A stretch of DNA of 64,000 nt from Hydractinia symbiolongicarpus. Its lineage: Eukaryota > Cnidaria > Hydrozoa > Anthoathecata > Hydractiniidae. The notes beneath the pieces are model-generated. The model worked only from the letters and a program-made list of their open reading frames with translations. It did no database searches and was not told the DNA's origin. The first letter of the stretch is position 1, and every line of letters starts with the position of its first letter. Shown piece after piece: positions 48,900-61,301 of this stretch. The DNA is taken from the NCBI RefSeq assembly GCF_029227915.1, contig NC_079887.1, positions 2,542,001 to 2,606,000 of the forward strand. The letters are read 5' to 3'. The position numbers and the translations under genes are program-made.

Positions 48900-51800
48900 A
48901 TTTAAAAACTCGTTCGGGAAATGAGTTTACTCCCTGGGTACTTTCTTTATATACTTTTGACTATACGGGTTGAGTCCGGGATTTACGGGAAGTCGCGGGT
49001 TTTCGTTTGCCGGCAATTAAACTTCTTTTATTCAGCGTCTCATCAAAAATGAAAACATTTTTAAAAACTACAATCTCATGGGCTTTAGTGGTGAAAAAAT
49101 AATTTAAAAAATCGTTCGGGAAATGAGTTTACTCCCTTGGTACTTTCTTTGTATACTTTTGACTATACGGGTTGAGTCCGGGATTTACGGGAAGTCGCGG
49201 GTTTTCGTTTGCCGGCGATTAAACTTCTTTTATTCAGCGTCTCATCAAAAATGAAAATATTTTTAAATACTACAAGTCTCATGGGCTTTAGTGGTGAAAT
49301 AATAATTTAAAAAATCGTTCGGGAAAGGAGTTTACACCCTGGGCACTTTCTTTGTATACTTTTGACTATACGGGCCGACTCGGGATTTACGGAAAATCGC
49401 AGGTTTTCGTTTGCCGGCGATTAAACTTCTTTTATTCAGAGTCTCATCAAAAATGAAAACATTTTTGAAAACTACAAGTCTCATGCGTTTTAGTGGTGAA
49501 AAAAAAATTTAAAAAATCGTTCGGGAAATGAAGTTACTCTCTGGGTACTTTCTTTGTATACATTCGACTATACGGGCCAAGCCCGGGATTTACGGGAAAT
49601 CGCGGGATTTTTTTTGCCGGCGATTAAACTTCTTTTATTCAGCGTCTCATCAAAAATGAAAACATTTTTGAAAACTGCAAGTCTCATGCGTTTTAGTGGT
49701 GAAAAAAATTTTTAAAAAATCGTTCGGGAAATGAAGTTACTCTCTGGGTACTTTCTTTGTATACATTCGACTATACGGGCCAAGCCCGGGATTTACGGGA
49801 AATTGCGGGTTTTCGTTTGCCGGCGATTTAACAACTTTCATTAAGCGTCTCATCAAAAATGAAAACATTTCTGAAAACTACAAGTCTCATGCGTTTTAGT
49901 GGTGAAATTTAATTTAAAAAATCGTTCGGGAAATGAATTTACTCCCTGGGTACTTTCTTTGTATACTTTTGACTATACGGGCCGAGTCCGGGATTTACGG
50001 GAAGTCGCGGGTTTTCGTTTGCCGGCAATTAAACTTCTTTTATTCAACGTCTCATCAAAAATGAAAACATTTTTAAAAACTACAAGTCTCATGGGCTTTA
50101 GTGGTGAAATAATAATTTAAAAAATCGTTCGGAAAATGAGTTTACACCCCGGGTACTTTCTTTGTATACTTTTGACTATACGGCCGAGTCCGGAATTTAC
50201 GGGAAATCGCAGGTTTTCGTTTGCCGGCGATTAAACTTCTTTTATTCAGCGTCTCATCAAAAATGAAAACATTTTTGAAAACTACAAGTCTCATGCATTT
50301 TAGTGGTGAAAAAATAATTTAAAAATCGTTCGGGAAATGAGTTTACTCCCTGGGTACTTTCTTTGTATACTTTTGACTATACGGGCTGAGTCCGGGATTT
50401 ACGGGAAGTCGCGGGTTTTCGTTTGCCGGCGATTAAACTTCTTTTATTCAGCGTCTCATCAAAAATGAAAATATTTTTAAATACTACAAGTCTCATGGGC
50501 TTTAGTGGTGAAATAATAATTTAAAAAATCGTTCGGGAAAGGAGTTTACACCCTGGGTACTTTCTTTGTATACTTTTGACTATACGGGCTGACTCGGGAT
50601 TTACGGGAAATCGCAGGTTTTCGTTTGCCGGCGATTAAACTTCTTTTATTCAGCGTCTCATCAAAAATGAAAACATTTTTGAAAACTACAAGTCTCATGC
50701 GTTTTAGTGGTGAAAAAAAAATTTAAAAAATCGTTCGGGAAATGAAGTTACTCTCTGGGTACTTTCTTTGTGTACATTCGACTATACGGGCCAAGCCCGG
50801 GATTTACGGGAAATCCCGGGATTTCGTTTGCCGGCGATTAAACCTCTTTTATTAAGCGTCTCATCAAAAATGAAAACATTTTTGAAAACTGCAAGTCTCA
50901 TGCGTTTTAGTGGTAAAAAGATAATTCAAAAAATCGTTTCGGAAATGAGTTTACTCACAGGGTACTTTCTTTGTATACATTCGACTATACGGGCCAAGCC
51001 CGGGATTTACGGGAAAACGCGGTTTTTCGTTTGCCGGCGATTAAACCACTTTTATTAAGCGTCTCCTCAAAAATGAAAACATTTCTAAAAACTACAAGTC
51101 TCATACGTTTTAGTGGTGAAAAAATAATTTAAAAATTCGTTCGGGAAATGAGTTTACTCACAGGGTACTTTCTTTGTATACATTCCACTATACGGGCCAA
51201 GCCCGGGATTTACGGGAAATCGCGGGTTTTCGTTTGCCGGCGATTTAACAACTTTCATTAAGCGTCTCATCAAAAATGAAAACATTTCTAAAAACTACAA
51301 GTCTCATGCGTTTTAGTGGTGAAAATGAATTTAAAAAATCGTTCGGGAAATGAGTTTACTCCCTGGGTACTTTCTTTGTATACTTTTGACTATACGGGCC
51401 AAGCCCGGGATTTACGGGAAATCGCGGTTTTTCGTTTGCCGGCGATTAAACCACTTTTATTAAGCGTCTCCTCAAAAATGAAAACATTTCTAAAAACTAC
51501 AAGTCTCATACGTTTTAGTGGTGAAAAAATAATTTAAAAATTCGTTCAAGAAATGAGTTTACTCACAGGGTACTTTCTTTGTATACATTCAACTATACGG
51601 GCCAAGCCCGGGATTTACGGGAAATCGCGGGTTTTCGTTTGCCGGCGATTTAACAACTTTCATTAAGCGTCTCATCAAAAATGAAAACATTTCTGAAAAC
51701 TACAAGTCTCATGCGTTTTAGTGGTGAAAATTAATTTAAAAAATCGTTCGGGAAATGAGTTTACTCCCTGGGTACTTTCTTTGTATACTTTTGACTATAC

Positions 51801-53730
51801 GGGCCGAGTCCGGGATTTACGGGAAGTCGCGGGTTTTCGTTTGCCGGCAATTAAACTTCTTTTATTCAGCGTCTCATCAAAAATGAAAACATTTTTAAAA
51901 ACTACAAGTCTCATGGGCTTTAGTGGTGAAATAATAATTTAAAAAAGCGTTCGGGAAATGAGTTTACTCCCTGGGTACTATCTTTGTATACTTTTGACTA
52001 TACGGGCCAAGCCCGGGATTTACGGGAAATCGCGGGTTTTCGTTTGCCGGCGATTAAACAACTTTCATTAAGCGTCTCATCAAAAATGAAAGCATTTCTG
52101 AAAACTACAGGTCTAATGCGTTTTAGTGGTGAAAATTAATTTAAAAACTCGTTCGGGAAATGAGTTTACTCCCTGGGTACTTTCTTTATATACTTTTGAC
52201 TATACGGGTTGAGTCCGGGATTTACGGGAAGTCGCGGGTTTTCGTTTGCCGGCAATTAAACTTCTTTTATTCAGCGTCTCATCAAAAATGAAAACATTTT
52301 TAAAAACTACAATCTCATGGGCTTTAGTGGTGAAAAAATAATTTAAAAAATCGTTCGGGAAATGAGTTTACTCCCTGGGTACTTTCTTTGTATACTTTTG
52401 ACTATACGGGCTGAGTCCGGGATTTACGGGAAGTAGCGGGTTTTCGTTTGCCGGCGATTAAACTTCTTTTATTCAGCGTCTCATCAAAAATGAAAATATT
52501 TTTAAATACTACAAGTCTTATGGGCTTTAGTGGTGAAATAATAATTTAAAAAATCGTTCGGGAAAGGAGTTTACACCCTGGGTACTTTCTTTGTATACTT
52601 TTGACTATACGGGCCGACTCGGGATTTACGGAAAATCGCAGGTTTTCGTTTGCCGGCGATTAAACTTCTTTTATTCAGAGTCTCATCAAAAATGAAAACA
52701 TTTTTGAAAACTACAAGTCTCATGCGTTTTAGTGGTGAAAAAAAAATTTAAAAAATCGTTCGGGAAATGAAGTTACTCTCTGGGTACTTTCTTTGTATAC
52801 ATTCGACTATACGGGCCAAGCCCGGGATTTACGGGAAATCGCGGGATTTTGTTTGCCGGCGATTAAACCTCTTTTATTAAGGGTCTCATCAAAAATGAAA
52901 ACATTTCTGAAAACTACAAGTCTCATGCGTTTTAGTGGTGAAAATTAATTTAAAAAATCTTTCGGGAAATGAGTTTACTCCCTGGGTACTTTCTTTGTAT
53001 ACTTTTGACTATACGGGCCGAGTCCGGGATTTACGGGAAATCGCGGTTTTTCGTTTGCCGGCGATTAAACCACTTTTATTAAGCGTCTCCTCAAAAATGA
53101 AAACATTTCTAAAAACTACAAGTCTCATACGTTTTAGTGGTGAAAAAATAATTTAAAAATTCGTTCGGGAAATGAGTTTACTCACAGGGTACTTTCTTTG
53201 TATACATTCGACTATACGGGCCAAGCCCGGGATTTACGGGAAATCGCGGTTTTTCGTTTGCCGGCGATTAAACCACTTTTATTAAGCGTCTCCTCAAAAA
53301 TGAAAACATTTCTAAAAACTACAAGTCTCATACGTTTTAGTGGTGAAAAAATAATTTAAAAATTCGTTCAAGAAATGAGTTTACTCACAGGGTACTTTCT
53401 TTGTATACATTCGACTATACGGGCCAAGCCCGGGAAAGGAGTTTACACCCTGGGTACTTTCTTTGTATACTTTTGACTATACGGGCCGACTCGGGATTTA
53501 CGGAAAATCGCAGGTTTTCGTTTGCCGGCGATTAAACTTCTTTTATTCAGAGTCTCATCAAAAATGAAAACATTTTTGAAAACTACAAGTCTCATGCGTT
53601 TTAGTGGTGAAAAAAAAATTTAAAAAATCGTTCGGGAAATGAAGTTACTCTCTGGGTACTTTCTTTGTATACATTCGACTATACGGGCCAAGCCCGGGAT
53701 TTACGGGAAATCGCGGGATTTTGTTTGCCG
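48900..53730 (+). repeat. Large block, right copy (about 4.8 kb)
   Basis: It follows the left copy at offset 6,539 up to about 53.1 kb, then at 6,337 after loss of one monomer. The lost monomer is the E/B pair region: the left copy has E at 46388 and again at 46793, while the right copy has E at 52927 and then passes straight to B variants. It diverges near 53,730, where the right reads TTTGCCGGCGATTAAACCTC and the left reads TTTGCTGGCGATTAAACAAC. Confidence 0.87.
53332..53595 (+). repeat. Enlarged 264-bp fusion monomer, copy 2
   Basis: It has the same length and the same CCCGGGA / AAGGAG join as the copy at 46995, so both descend from one rearrangement that happened before the 5 kb block was duplicated. 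This fixes the order of the two events. Confidence 0.9.
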
Positions 53731-54406
53731 GCGATTAAACCTCTTTTATTAAGGGTCTCATCAAAAATGAAAACATTTCTGAAAACTACAAGTCTCATGC
53801 GTTTTAGTGGTGAAAATTAATTTAAAAAATCTTTCGGGAAATGAGTTTACTCCCTGGGTACTTTCTTTGTATACTTTTGACTATACGGGCCGAGTCCGGG
53901 ATTTACGGGAAGTCGCAGGATTTCGTTTGCCGGCAATTAAACTTCTTTTATTCAGCGTCTCATCAAAAATGAAAACATTTTTAAAAACTACAAGTCTCAT
54001 GGGCTTTAGTGGTGAAATAATAATTTAAAAAATCGTTCGGGAAATGAGTTTACTCCCTGGGTACTATCTTTGTATACTTTTGACTATACGGGCCAAGCCC
54101 GGGATTTACGGGAAATCTCGGGTTTTCGTATGCCGGCGATTAAACCTCTTTCATTAAGCGTCTCATCAAAAATGAAAACATTTTTGAAAACTACAAGTTT
54201 CATGCGTTTTAGTGTTGAAAAAATAAATTAAAAAATCGTTCTGGAAATGAGTTTACTCACAGGGGACTTTCTTTGTATACATTCGAATATACGGGCCAAG
54301 CCCGGGACTTACGGGAAATCGCGGGTTTTCGTTTGCCGGCGATTAAACAACTTTCATTAAGCGTCTCATCAAAAATGAAAACATTTCTGAAAACTACAAG
54401 GCTCAT

Positions 54407-55623
54407 GCGTTTTAGTGGTGAAAATTAATTTAAAAAATCGTTCGGGAAATGAGTTTACTCCCTGGGTACTTTCTTTGTATACTTTTGACAATACGGGCCG
54501 AGTCCGGGATTTACGGGAAGTCGCGGGTTTTCGTTTGCCGGCGATTAAACTTCTTTTATTCAGCGTCTCATCAAAAATGAAAATATTTTTAAATACTACA
54601 AGTCTCATGGGCTTTAGTGGTGAAATAATAATTTAAAAAATCGTTCGGGAAATGAGTTTACACCCTGGGTACTTTCTTTGTATACTTTTAACTATACGGG
54701 CCGAGTCCGGGATTTACGGGAAATCGCAGGTTTTCGTTTGCCGGCGATTAAACTTCTTTTATTCAGCGTCTCATCAAAAATGAAAATATTTTTAAATACT
54801 ACAAGTCTCATGGGCTTTAGTGGTGAAATAATAATTTAAAAAATCGTTCGGGAAATGAGTTTACACCCTGGGTACTTTCTTTGTATACTTTTGACTATAC
54901 GGGCCGAGTCCGGGATTTACGGGAAATCGCAGGTTTTCGTTTGCCGGCGATTAAACTTCTTTAATTCAGCGTCTCATTAAAAATGAAAACATTTTTAAAA
55001 ACTACAAGTCTCATGCGATTTAGTGGTGAAAAAATAATTTAAAAAATCGTTCGGGAAATGAGTTTACTCCCTGGGTACTTTCTTTGTATACTTTTGACTA
55101 TGCGGGCCGAGTCCGGGGTTTACGGGAAATGGCGGGTTTTCGTTTGCCGGCGATTAAACTTCTTTTATTCAGCGTCTCATCAAAAATGAAAACATTTTTG
55201 AAAACTACAAGTCTCAAGCGTTTTAGTGGTGAAAAGATAATTTAAAAAATCGTTTTGGAAATGAGTTTACTCACAGGGTACTCTCTTTGTATACATTCGA
55301 CTATACGGGTCAAGCCCGGGATTTACGGGAAATCGCGAGTTTTCGTTTGCCGGCGATTAAACCACTTTTATTAAGCGTCTCATCAAAACTGAAAACATTT
55401 CTGAAAACTACAAGTCTCATGCCTTTTAGTGGTGAAAAAATAATTTAAAAATTCGTTCGGGAAATGGGTTTACTCACAGGGTACTTTCTTTGTATACATT
55501 CGACTATACGGGCCAAGCCCAGGATTTACGGGAAATCGCGGGTTTTCGTTTACCGGCGATTAAACAACTTTTATTAAGCGTCTCATCAAAAATGAAAACA
55601 TTTTTAAAAACTACAAGTCTCAT
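54407..55623 (+). repeat. 6-monomer unit (1,217 bp)
   Basis: It matches 55624 onward at offset 1,217. Shared rare variants are TTTTGACAATACGG, TTTTAACTATACGG, CTTTAATTCAGCG, GCGATTTAG, ACTATGCGGGCC, CCGGGGTTTACG, CTCAAGCGTTTTAG and GAAATGGGTTTACTC. Differences include CGCAGG versus CGCGGA near 54727 and GTCAAGCC near 55309. The match ends inside a monomer near 55,600. Confidence 0.87.
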
Positions 55624-57650
55624 GGGCTTTAGTGGTGAAAATTAATTTAAAAAATCGTTCGGGAAATGAGTTTACTCCCTGGGTACTTTCTTTGTATACT
55701 TTTGACAATACGGGCCGAGTCCGGGATTTACGGGAAGTCGCGGGTTTTCGTTTGCCGGCGATTAAACTTCTTTTATTCAGCGTCTCATCAAAAATGAAAA
55801 TATTTTTAAATACTACAAGTCTCATGGGCTTTAGTGGTGAAATAATAATTTAAAAAATCGTTCGGGAAATGAGTTTACACCCTGGGTACTTTCTTTGTAT
55901 ACTTTTAACTATACGGGCCGAGTCCGGGATTTACGGGAAATCGCGGATTTTCGTTTGCCGGCGATTAAACTTCTTTTATTCAGCGTCTCATCAAAAATGA
56001 AAATATTTTTAAATACTACAAGTCTCATGGGCTTTAGTGGTGAAATAGTAATTTAAAAAATCGTTCGGGAAATGAGTTTACACCCTGGGTACTTTCTTTG
56101 TATACTTTTGACTATACGGGCCGAGTCCGGGATTTACGGGAAATCGCAGGTTTTCGTTTGCCGGCGATTAAACTTCTTTAATTCAGCGTCTCATTAAAAA
56201 TGAAAACATTTTTAAAAACTACAAGTCTCATGCGATTTAGTGGTGAAAAAATAATTTAAAAAATCGTTCGGGAAATGAATTTACTCCCTGGGTACTTTCT
56301 TTGCATACTTTTGACTATGCGGGCCGAGTCCGGGGTTTACGGGAAATGGCGGGTTTTCGTTTGCCGGCGATTAAACTTCTTTTATTCAGCGTCTCATCAA
56401 AAATGAAAACATTTTTGAAAACTACAAGTCTCAAGCGTTTTAGTGGTGAAAAGATAATTTAAAAAATCGTTTTGGAAATGAGTTTACTCACAGGGTACTT
56501 TCTTTGTATACATTCGACTATACGGGCCAAGCCCGGGATTTACGGGAAATCGCGGGTTTTCGTTTGCCGGCGATTAAACCACTTTTATTAAGCGTCTCAT
56601 CAAAAATGAAAACATTTCTGAAAACTACAAGTCTCATGCGTTTTAGTGGTGAAAAAATAATTTAAAAATTCGTTCGGGAAATGGGTTTACTCACAGGGTA
56701 CTTTCTTTGTATACATTCGACTATACGGGCCAAGCCCAGGATTTACGGGAAATCGCGGGTTTTCGTTTGCCGGCGATTAAACAACTTTTATTAAGCGTCT
56801 CATCAAAAATGAAAACATTTCTGAAAACCACAAGTCTCATGCGTTTTAGTGGTGAAAATTAATTTAAAAAATCGTTCGGGAAATGAGTTTACTCCCTGGG
56901 TACTTTCTTTGTATACTTTTGACTATACGGGCCAAGCCCGGGATTTACAGGAAATCGCGGGTTTTCGTTTGCCGGCGATTTAACCACTTTTATTAAGCGT
57001 CTCATCAAAAATGAAAACATTTCTGAAAACTACAAGTCTCATGCGTTTTAGTGGTGAAAAAATAATTTAAAAATTCGTTCGGGAAATGGGTTTACTCACA
57101 GGGTACTTTCTTTGTATACATTCGACTATACGGGCCAAGCTCGGGATTTACGGGAAATCGCGGGTTTTCGTTTGCCGGCGATTAAACAACTTTCATTAAG
57201 CGTCTCATCAAAAATGAAAACATTTCTGAAAACCACAAGTCTCATGCGTTTTAGTGGTGAAAATTAATTTAAAAAATCGTTCGGGAAATGAGTTTACTCC
57301 CTGGGTACTTTCTTTGTATACTTTTGACTATACGGGCCAAGCCCGGGATTTACGGGAAATCGCGGGTTTTCGTTTGCCGGCGATTTAACCACTTTTATTA
57401 AGCGTCTCATCAAAAATGAAAACATTTCTGAAAACTACAAGTCTCGTGGGCTTTAGTGGTGAAATAATAATTTAAAAAATCGTTCGGGAAATGAGTTTAC
57501 ACCCCGGGTACTTTCTTTGTATACTTTTGACTATACGGGCCGAGTCCGGGATTTACGGGAAATCGCAGGTTTTCGTTTGCCGGCGATTAAACAACTTTCA
57601 TTAAGCGTCTCATCAAAAATGAAAACATTTCTGAAAACCACAAGTCTCAT
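55624..57650 (+). repeat. 10-monomer unit, copy 1 (2,027 bp)
   Basis: It comprises the 6-monomer unit plus four more monomers, of which two (GAAATGGGTTTACTC near 56668 and 57073) are a 405-bp dimer repeat. It matches 57651-59677 with no difference that I noticed up to about 57,590, including rare ATTTACAGGAAATCG (56947 and 58974) and CTCGTGGGCTTTAG (57443 and 59470). Confidence 0.9.
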
Positions 57651-59677
57651 GGGCTTTAGTGGTGAAAATTAATTTAAAAAATCGTTCGGGAAATGAGTTT
57701 ACTCCCTGGGTACTTTCTTTGTATACTTTTGACAATACGGGCCGAGTCCGGGATTTACGGGAAGTCGCGGGTTTTCGTTTGCCGGCGATTAAACTTCTTT
57801 TATTCAGCGTCTCATCAAAAATGAAAATATTTTTAAATACTACAAGTCTCATGGGCTTTAGTGGTGAAATAATAATTTAAAAAATCGTTCGGGAAATGAG
57901 TTTACACCCTGGGTACTTTCTTTGTATACTTTTAACTATACGGGCCGAGTCCGGGATTTACGGGAAATCGCGGATTTTCGTTTGCCGGCGATTAAACTTC
58001 TTTTATTCAGCGTCTCATCAAAAATGAAAATATTTTTAAATACTACAAGTCTCATGGGCTTTAGTGGTGAAATAGTAATTTAAAAAATCGTTCGGGAAAT
58101 GAGTTTACACCCTGGGTACTTTCTTTGTATACTTTTGACTATACGGGCCGAGTCCGGGATTTACGGGAAATCGCAGGTTTTCGTTTGCCGGCGATTAAAC
58201 TTCTTTAATTCAGCGTCTCATTAAAAATGAAAACATTTTTAAAAACTACAAGTCTCATGCGATTTAGTGGTGAAAAAATAATTTAAAAAATCGTTCGGGA
58301 AATGAATTTACTCCCTGGGTACTTTCTTTGCATACTTTTGACTATGCGGGCCGAGTCCGGGGTTTACGGGAAATGGCGGGTTTTCGTTTGCCGGCGATTA
58401 AACTTCTTTTATTCAGCGTCTCATCAAAAATGAAAACATTTTTGAAAACTACAAGTCTCAAGCGTTTTAGTGGTGAAAAGATAATTTAAAAAATCGTTTT
58501 GGAAATGAGTTTACTCACAGGGTACTTTCTTTGTATACATTCGACTATACGGGCCAAGCCCGGGATTTACGGGAAATCGCGGGTTTTCGTTTGCCGGCGA
58601 TTAAACCACTTTTATTAAGCGTCTCATCAAAAATGAAAACATTTCTGAAAACTACAAGTCTCATGCGTTTTAGTGGTGAAAAAATAATTTAAAAATTCGT
58701 TCGGGAAATGGGTTTACTCACAGGGTACTTTCTTTGTATACATTCGACTATACGGGCCAAGCCCAGGATTTACGGGAAATCGCGGGTTTTCGTTTGCCGG
58801 CGATTAAACAACTTTTATTAAGCGTCTCATCAAAAATGAAAACATTTCTGAAAACCACAAGTCTCATGCGTTTTAGTGGTGAAAATTAATTTAAAAAATC
58901 GTTCGGGAAATGAGTTTACTCCCTGGGTACTTTCTTTGTATACTTTTGACTATACGGGCCAAGCCCGGGATTTACAGGAAATCGCGGGTTTTCGTTTGCC
59001 GGCGATTTAACCACTTTTATTAAGCGTCTCATCAAAAATGAAAACATTTCTGAAAACTACAAGTCTCATGCGTTTTAGTGGTGAAAAAATAATTTAAAAA
59101 TTCGTTCGGGAAATGGGTTTACTCACAGGGTACTTTCTTTGTATACATTCGACTATACGGGCCAAGCTCGGGATTTACGGGAAATCGCGGGTTTTCGTTT
59201 GCCGGCGATTAAACAACTTTCATTAAGCGTCTCATCAAAAATGAAAACATTTCTGAAAACCACAAGTCTCATGCGTTTTAGTGGTGAAAATTAATTTAAA
59301 AAATCGTTCGGGAAATGAGTTTACTCCCTGGGTACTTTCTTTGTATACTTTTGACTATACGGGCCAAGCCCGGGATTTACGGGAAATCGCGGGTTTTCGT
59401 TTGCCGGCGATTTAACCACTTTTATTAAGCGTCTCATCAAAAATGAAAACATTTCTGAAAACTACAAGTCTCGTGGGCTTTAGTGGTGAAATAATAATTT
59501 AAAAAATCGTTCGGGAAATGAGTTTACACCCCGGGTACTTTCTTTGTATACTTTTGACTATACGGGCCGAGTCCGGGATTTACGGGAAATCGCAGGTTTT
59601 CGTTTGCCGGCGATTAAACTCCTTTTATTCAGCGTCTCATCAAAAATTAAAACATTTTTGAAAACTAAAAGTCTCAT
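57651..59677 (+). repeat. 10-monomer unit, copy 2 (2,027 bp)
   Basis: It repeats 55624-57650. It departs near 59,617, where it reads GATTAAACTCC and copy 1 reads GATTAAACAAC, and then passes into the 4-monomer array. The near identity over about 1.96 kb makes this one of the youngest duplications in the window, or a possible assembly collapse/expansion point. Confidence 0.9.
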
Positions 59678-60489
59678 GCGTTTTAGTGGTGAAAAAATAA
59701 TTTAAAAAATCGTTCGGGAAATGAGTTTACTCACAGGGTACTTTCTTTGTATACATTCGACTATACGGGCCAAGCCCGGGATTTACGGGAAATTGCGGGT
59801 TTTCGTTTGCTGGCGATTAAACAACTTTCATTAAGCGTCTCATCAAAAATGAAAACATTTCTGAAAACTACAAGTCTCATGCGTTTTAGTGGTGAAAATT
59901 AATTTAAAAAATCGTTCGGGAAATGAGTTTACTCCCTGGGTACTTTCTTTGTATACTTTTGACTATACGGGCCGAGTCCGGGATTAACGGGAAGTCGCAG
60001 GTTTTCGTTTGCCGGCAATTAAACTTCTTTTATTCAGCGTCTCATCAAAAATGAAAACATTTTTAAAAATTACAAGTCTCATGGGCTTTAGTGGTGAAAT
60101 AATAATTTAAAAAATCGTTCGGGAAATGAGTTTACACCCCGGGTACTTTCTTTGTATGCTTTTGACTATACGGGCCGAGTCCTGGATTTACGGGAAATCG
60201 AAGGTTTTCGTTTGCCGGCGATTAAACTTCTTTTATTCAGCGTCTCATCAAAAATGAAAACATTTTTGAAAAGTACAAGTCTCATGCGTTTTAGTGGTGA
60301 AAAAATAATTTAAAAAATCGTTCGGGAAATGAGTTTACTCCCTGGGTACTTTCTTTGTATACTTTTGACTATACGGGCTGAGTCCGGGATTTACGGGAAG
60401 TCGCGGGTTTTTTGTTTGCCGGCGATTAAACTTCTTTTATTCAGCGTCTCATCAAAAATGAAAATATTTTTAAATACTACAAGTCTCAT
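59678..60489 (+). repeat. 4-monomer unit, copy 1 (812 bp)
   Basis: The order is B variant (CTCACAGGG, AAATTGCGGG, TTTGCTGGCG), E variant (GGATTAACGGGAAGTCGCAGG as GGATTAACGGG then AAGTCGCAGG), a GGGCTTTAG monomer (TTTACACCCCGGG, GTATGCTTTTG, AAATCGAAGG) and a type A variant (GGGCTGAGTCCGGG, AAATACTACAAG). The last monomer has GGGTTTTTTGTTTG in place of GGGTTTTCGTTTG. Confidence 0.88.
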
Positions 60490-61301
60490 GGGCTTTAGTG
60501 GTGAAAAAATAATTTAAAAAATCGTTCGGGAAATGAGTTTACTCACAGGGTACTTTCTTTGTATACATTCGACTATACGGGCCAAGCCCGGGATTTACGG
60601 GAAATTGCGGGTTTTCGTTTGCTGGCGATTAAACAACTTTCATTAAGCGTCTCATCAAAAATGAAAACATTTCTGAAAACTACAAGTCTCATGCGTTTTA
60701 GTGGTGAAAATTAATTTAAAAAATCGTTCGGGAAATGAGTTTACTCCCTGGGTACTTTCTTTGTATACTTTTGACTATACGGGCCGAGTCCGGGATTAAC
60801 GGGAAGTCGCAGGTTTTCGTTTGCCGGCAATTAAACTTCTTTTATTCAGCGTCTCATCAAAAATGAAAACATTTTTAAAAATTACAAGTCTCATGGGCTT
60901 TAGTGGTGAAATAATAATTTAAAAAATCGTTCGGGAAATGAGTTTACACCCCGGGTACTTTCTTTGTATGCTTTTGACTATACGGGCCGAGTCCTGGATT
61001 TACGGGAAATCGAAGGTTTCCGTTTGCCGGCGATTAAACTTCTTTTATTCAGCGTCTCATCAAAAATGAAAACATTTTTGAAAAGTACAAGTCTCATGCG
61101 TTTTAGTGGTGAAAAAATAATTTAAAAAAATCGTTCGGGAAATGAGTTTACTCCCTGGGTACTTTCTTTGTATACTTTTGACTATACGGGCTGAGTCCGG
61201 GATTTACGGGAAGTCGCGGGTTTTCGTTTGCTGGCGATTAAACTTCTTTTATTCAGCGTCTCATCAAAAATGAAAATATTTTTAAATACTACAAGTCTCA
61301 T
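60490..61301 (+). repeat. 4-monomer unit, copy 2 (812 bp)
   Basis: It has the same order as copy 1. Its own variants are TAATTTAAAAAAATCG (one extra A, near 61120), GGTTTCCGTTTG near 61015 and TTCGTTTGCTGGCG in the last monomer. The extra A and the GCTGGCG change are shared with copy 4 but not with copies 1 and 3. Confidence 0.88.

Larger units (their letters stand above)
30451..54203 (+). repeat. Array domain 2: C, D and E monomer types with B variants
   Basis: From about 30.45 kb new linked variants dominate: type C (GAAGTTACTCTCTGGG, first at 30794), a B variant (GATAATTCAAAAAATCG, CGTTTCGG), a second B variant (AAATTCGTTCGGG), type E (GAAAATTAATTT, GAAGTCGCGGG, GCCGGCAATT) and type D (GGGCTTTAG, AAAGGAGTTTACAC, GACTCGGG). 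They recur in a loosely fixed order such as C, B variant, B variant, E, D. B and C monomers here read ATTCGACTATACGGGCC, whereas most B monomers of domain 1 have CGTGCC at that site. Repeat lengths of 3, 6, 7 and 14 monomers overlap one another. Confidence 0.85.

Noticed and set aside
60400-60425. T-run GGGTTTTTTGTTTG as a terminator or sequencing error
   Set aside because: It occurs in two copies of the 4-monomer unit (about 60408 and 61828), so it is an inherited variant. There is no transcript context to call a terminator.
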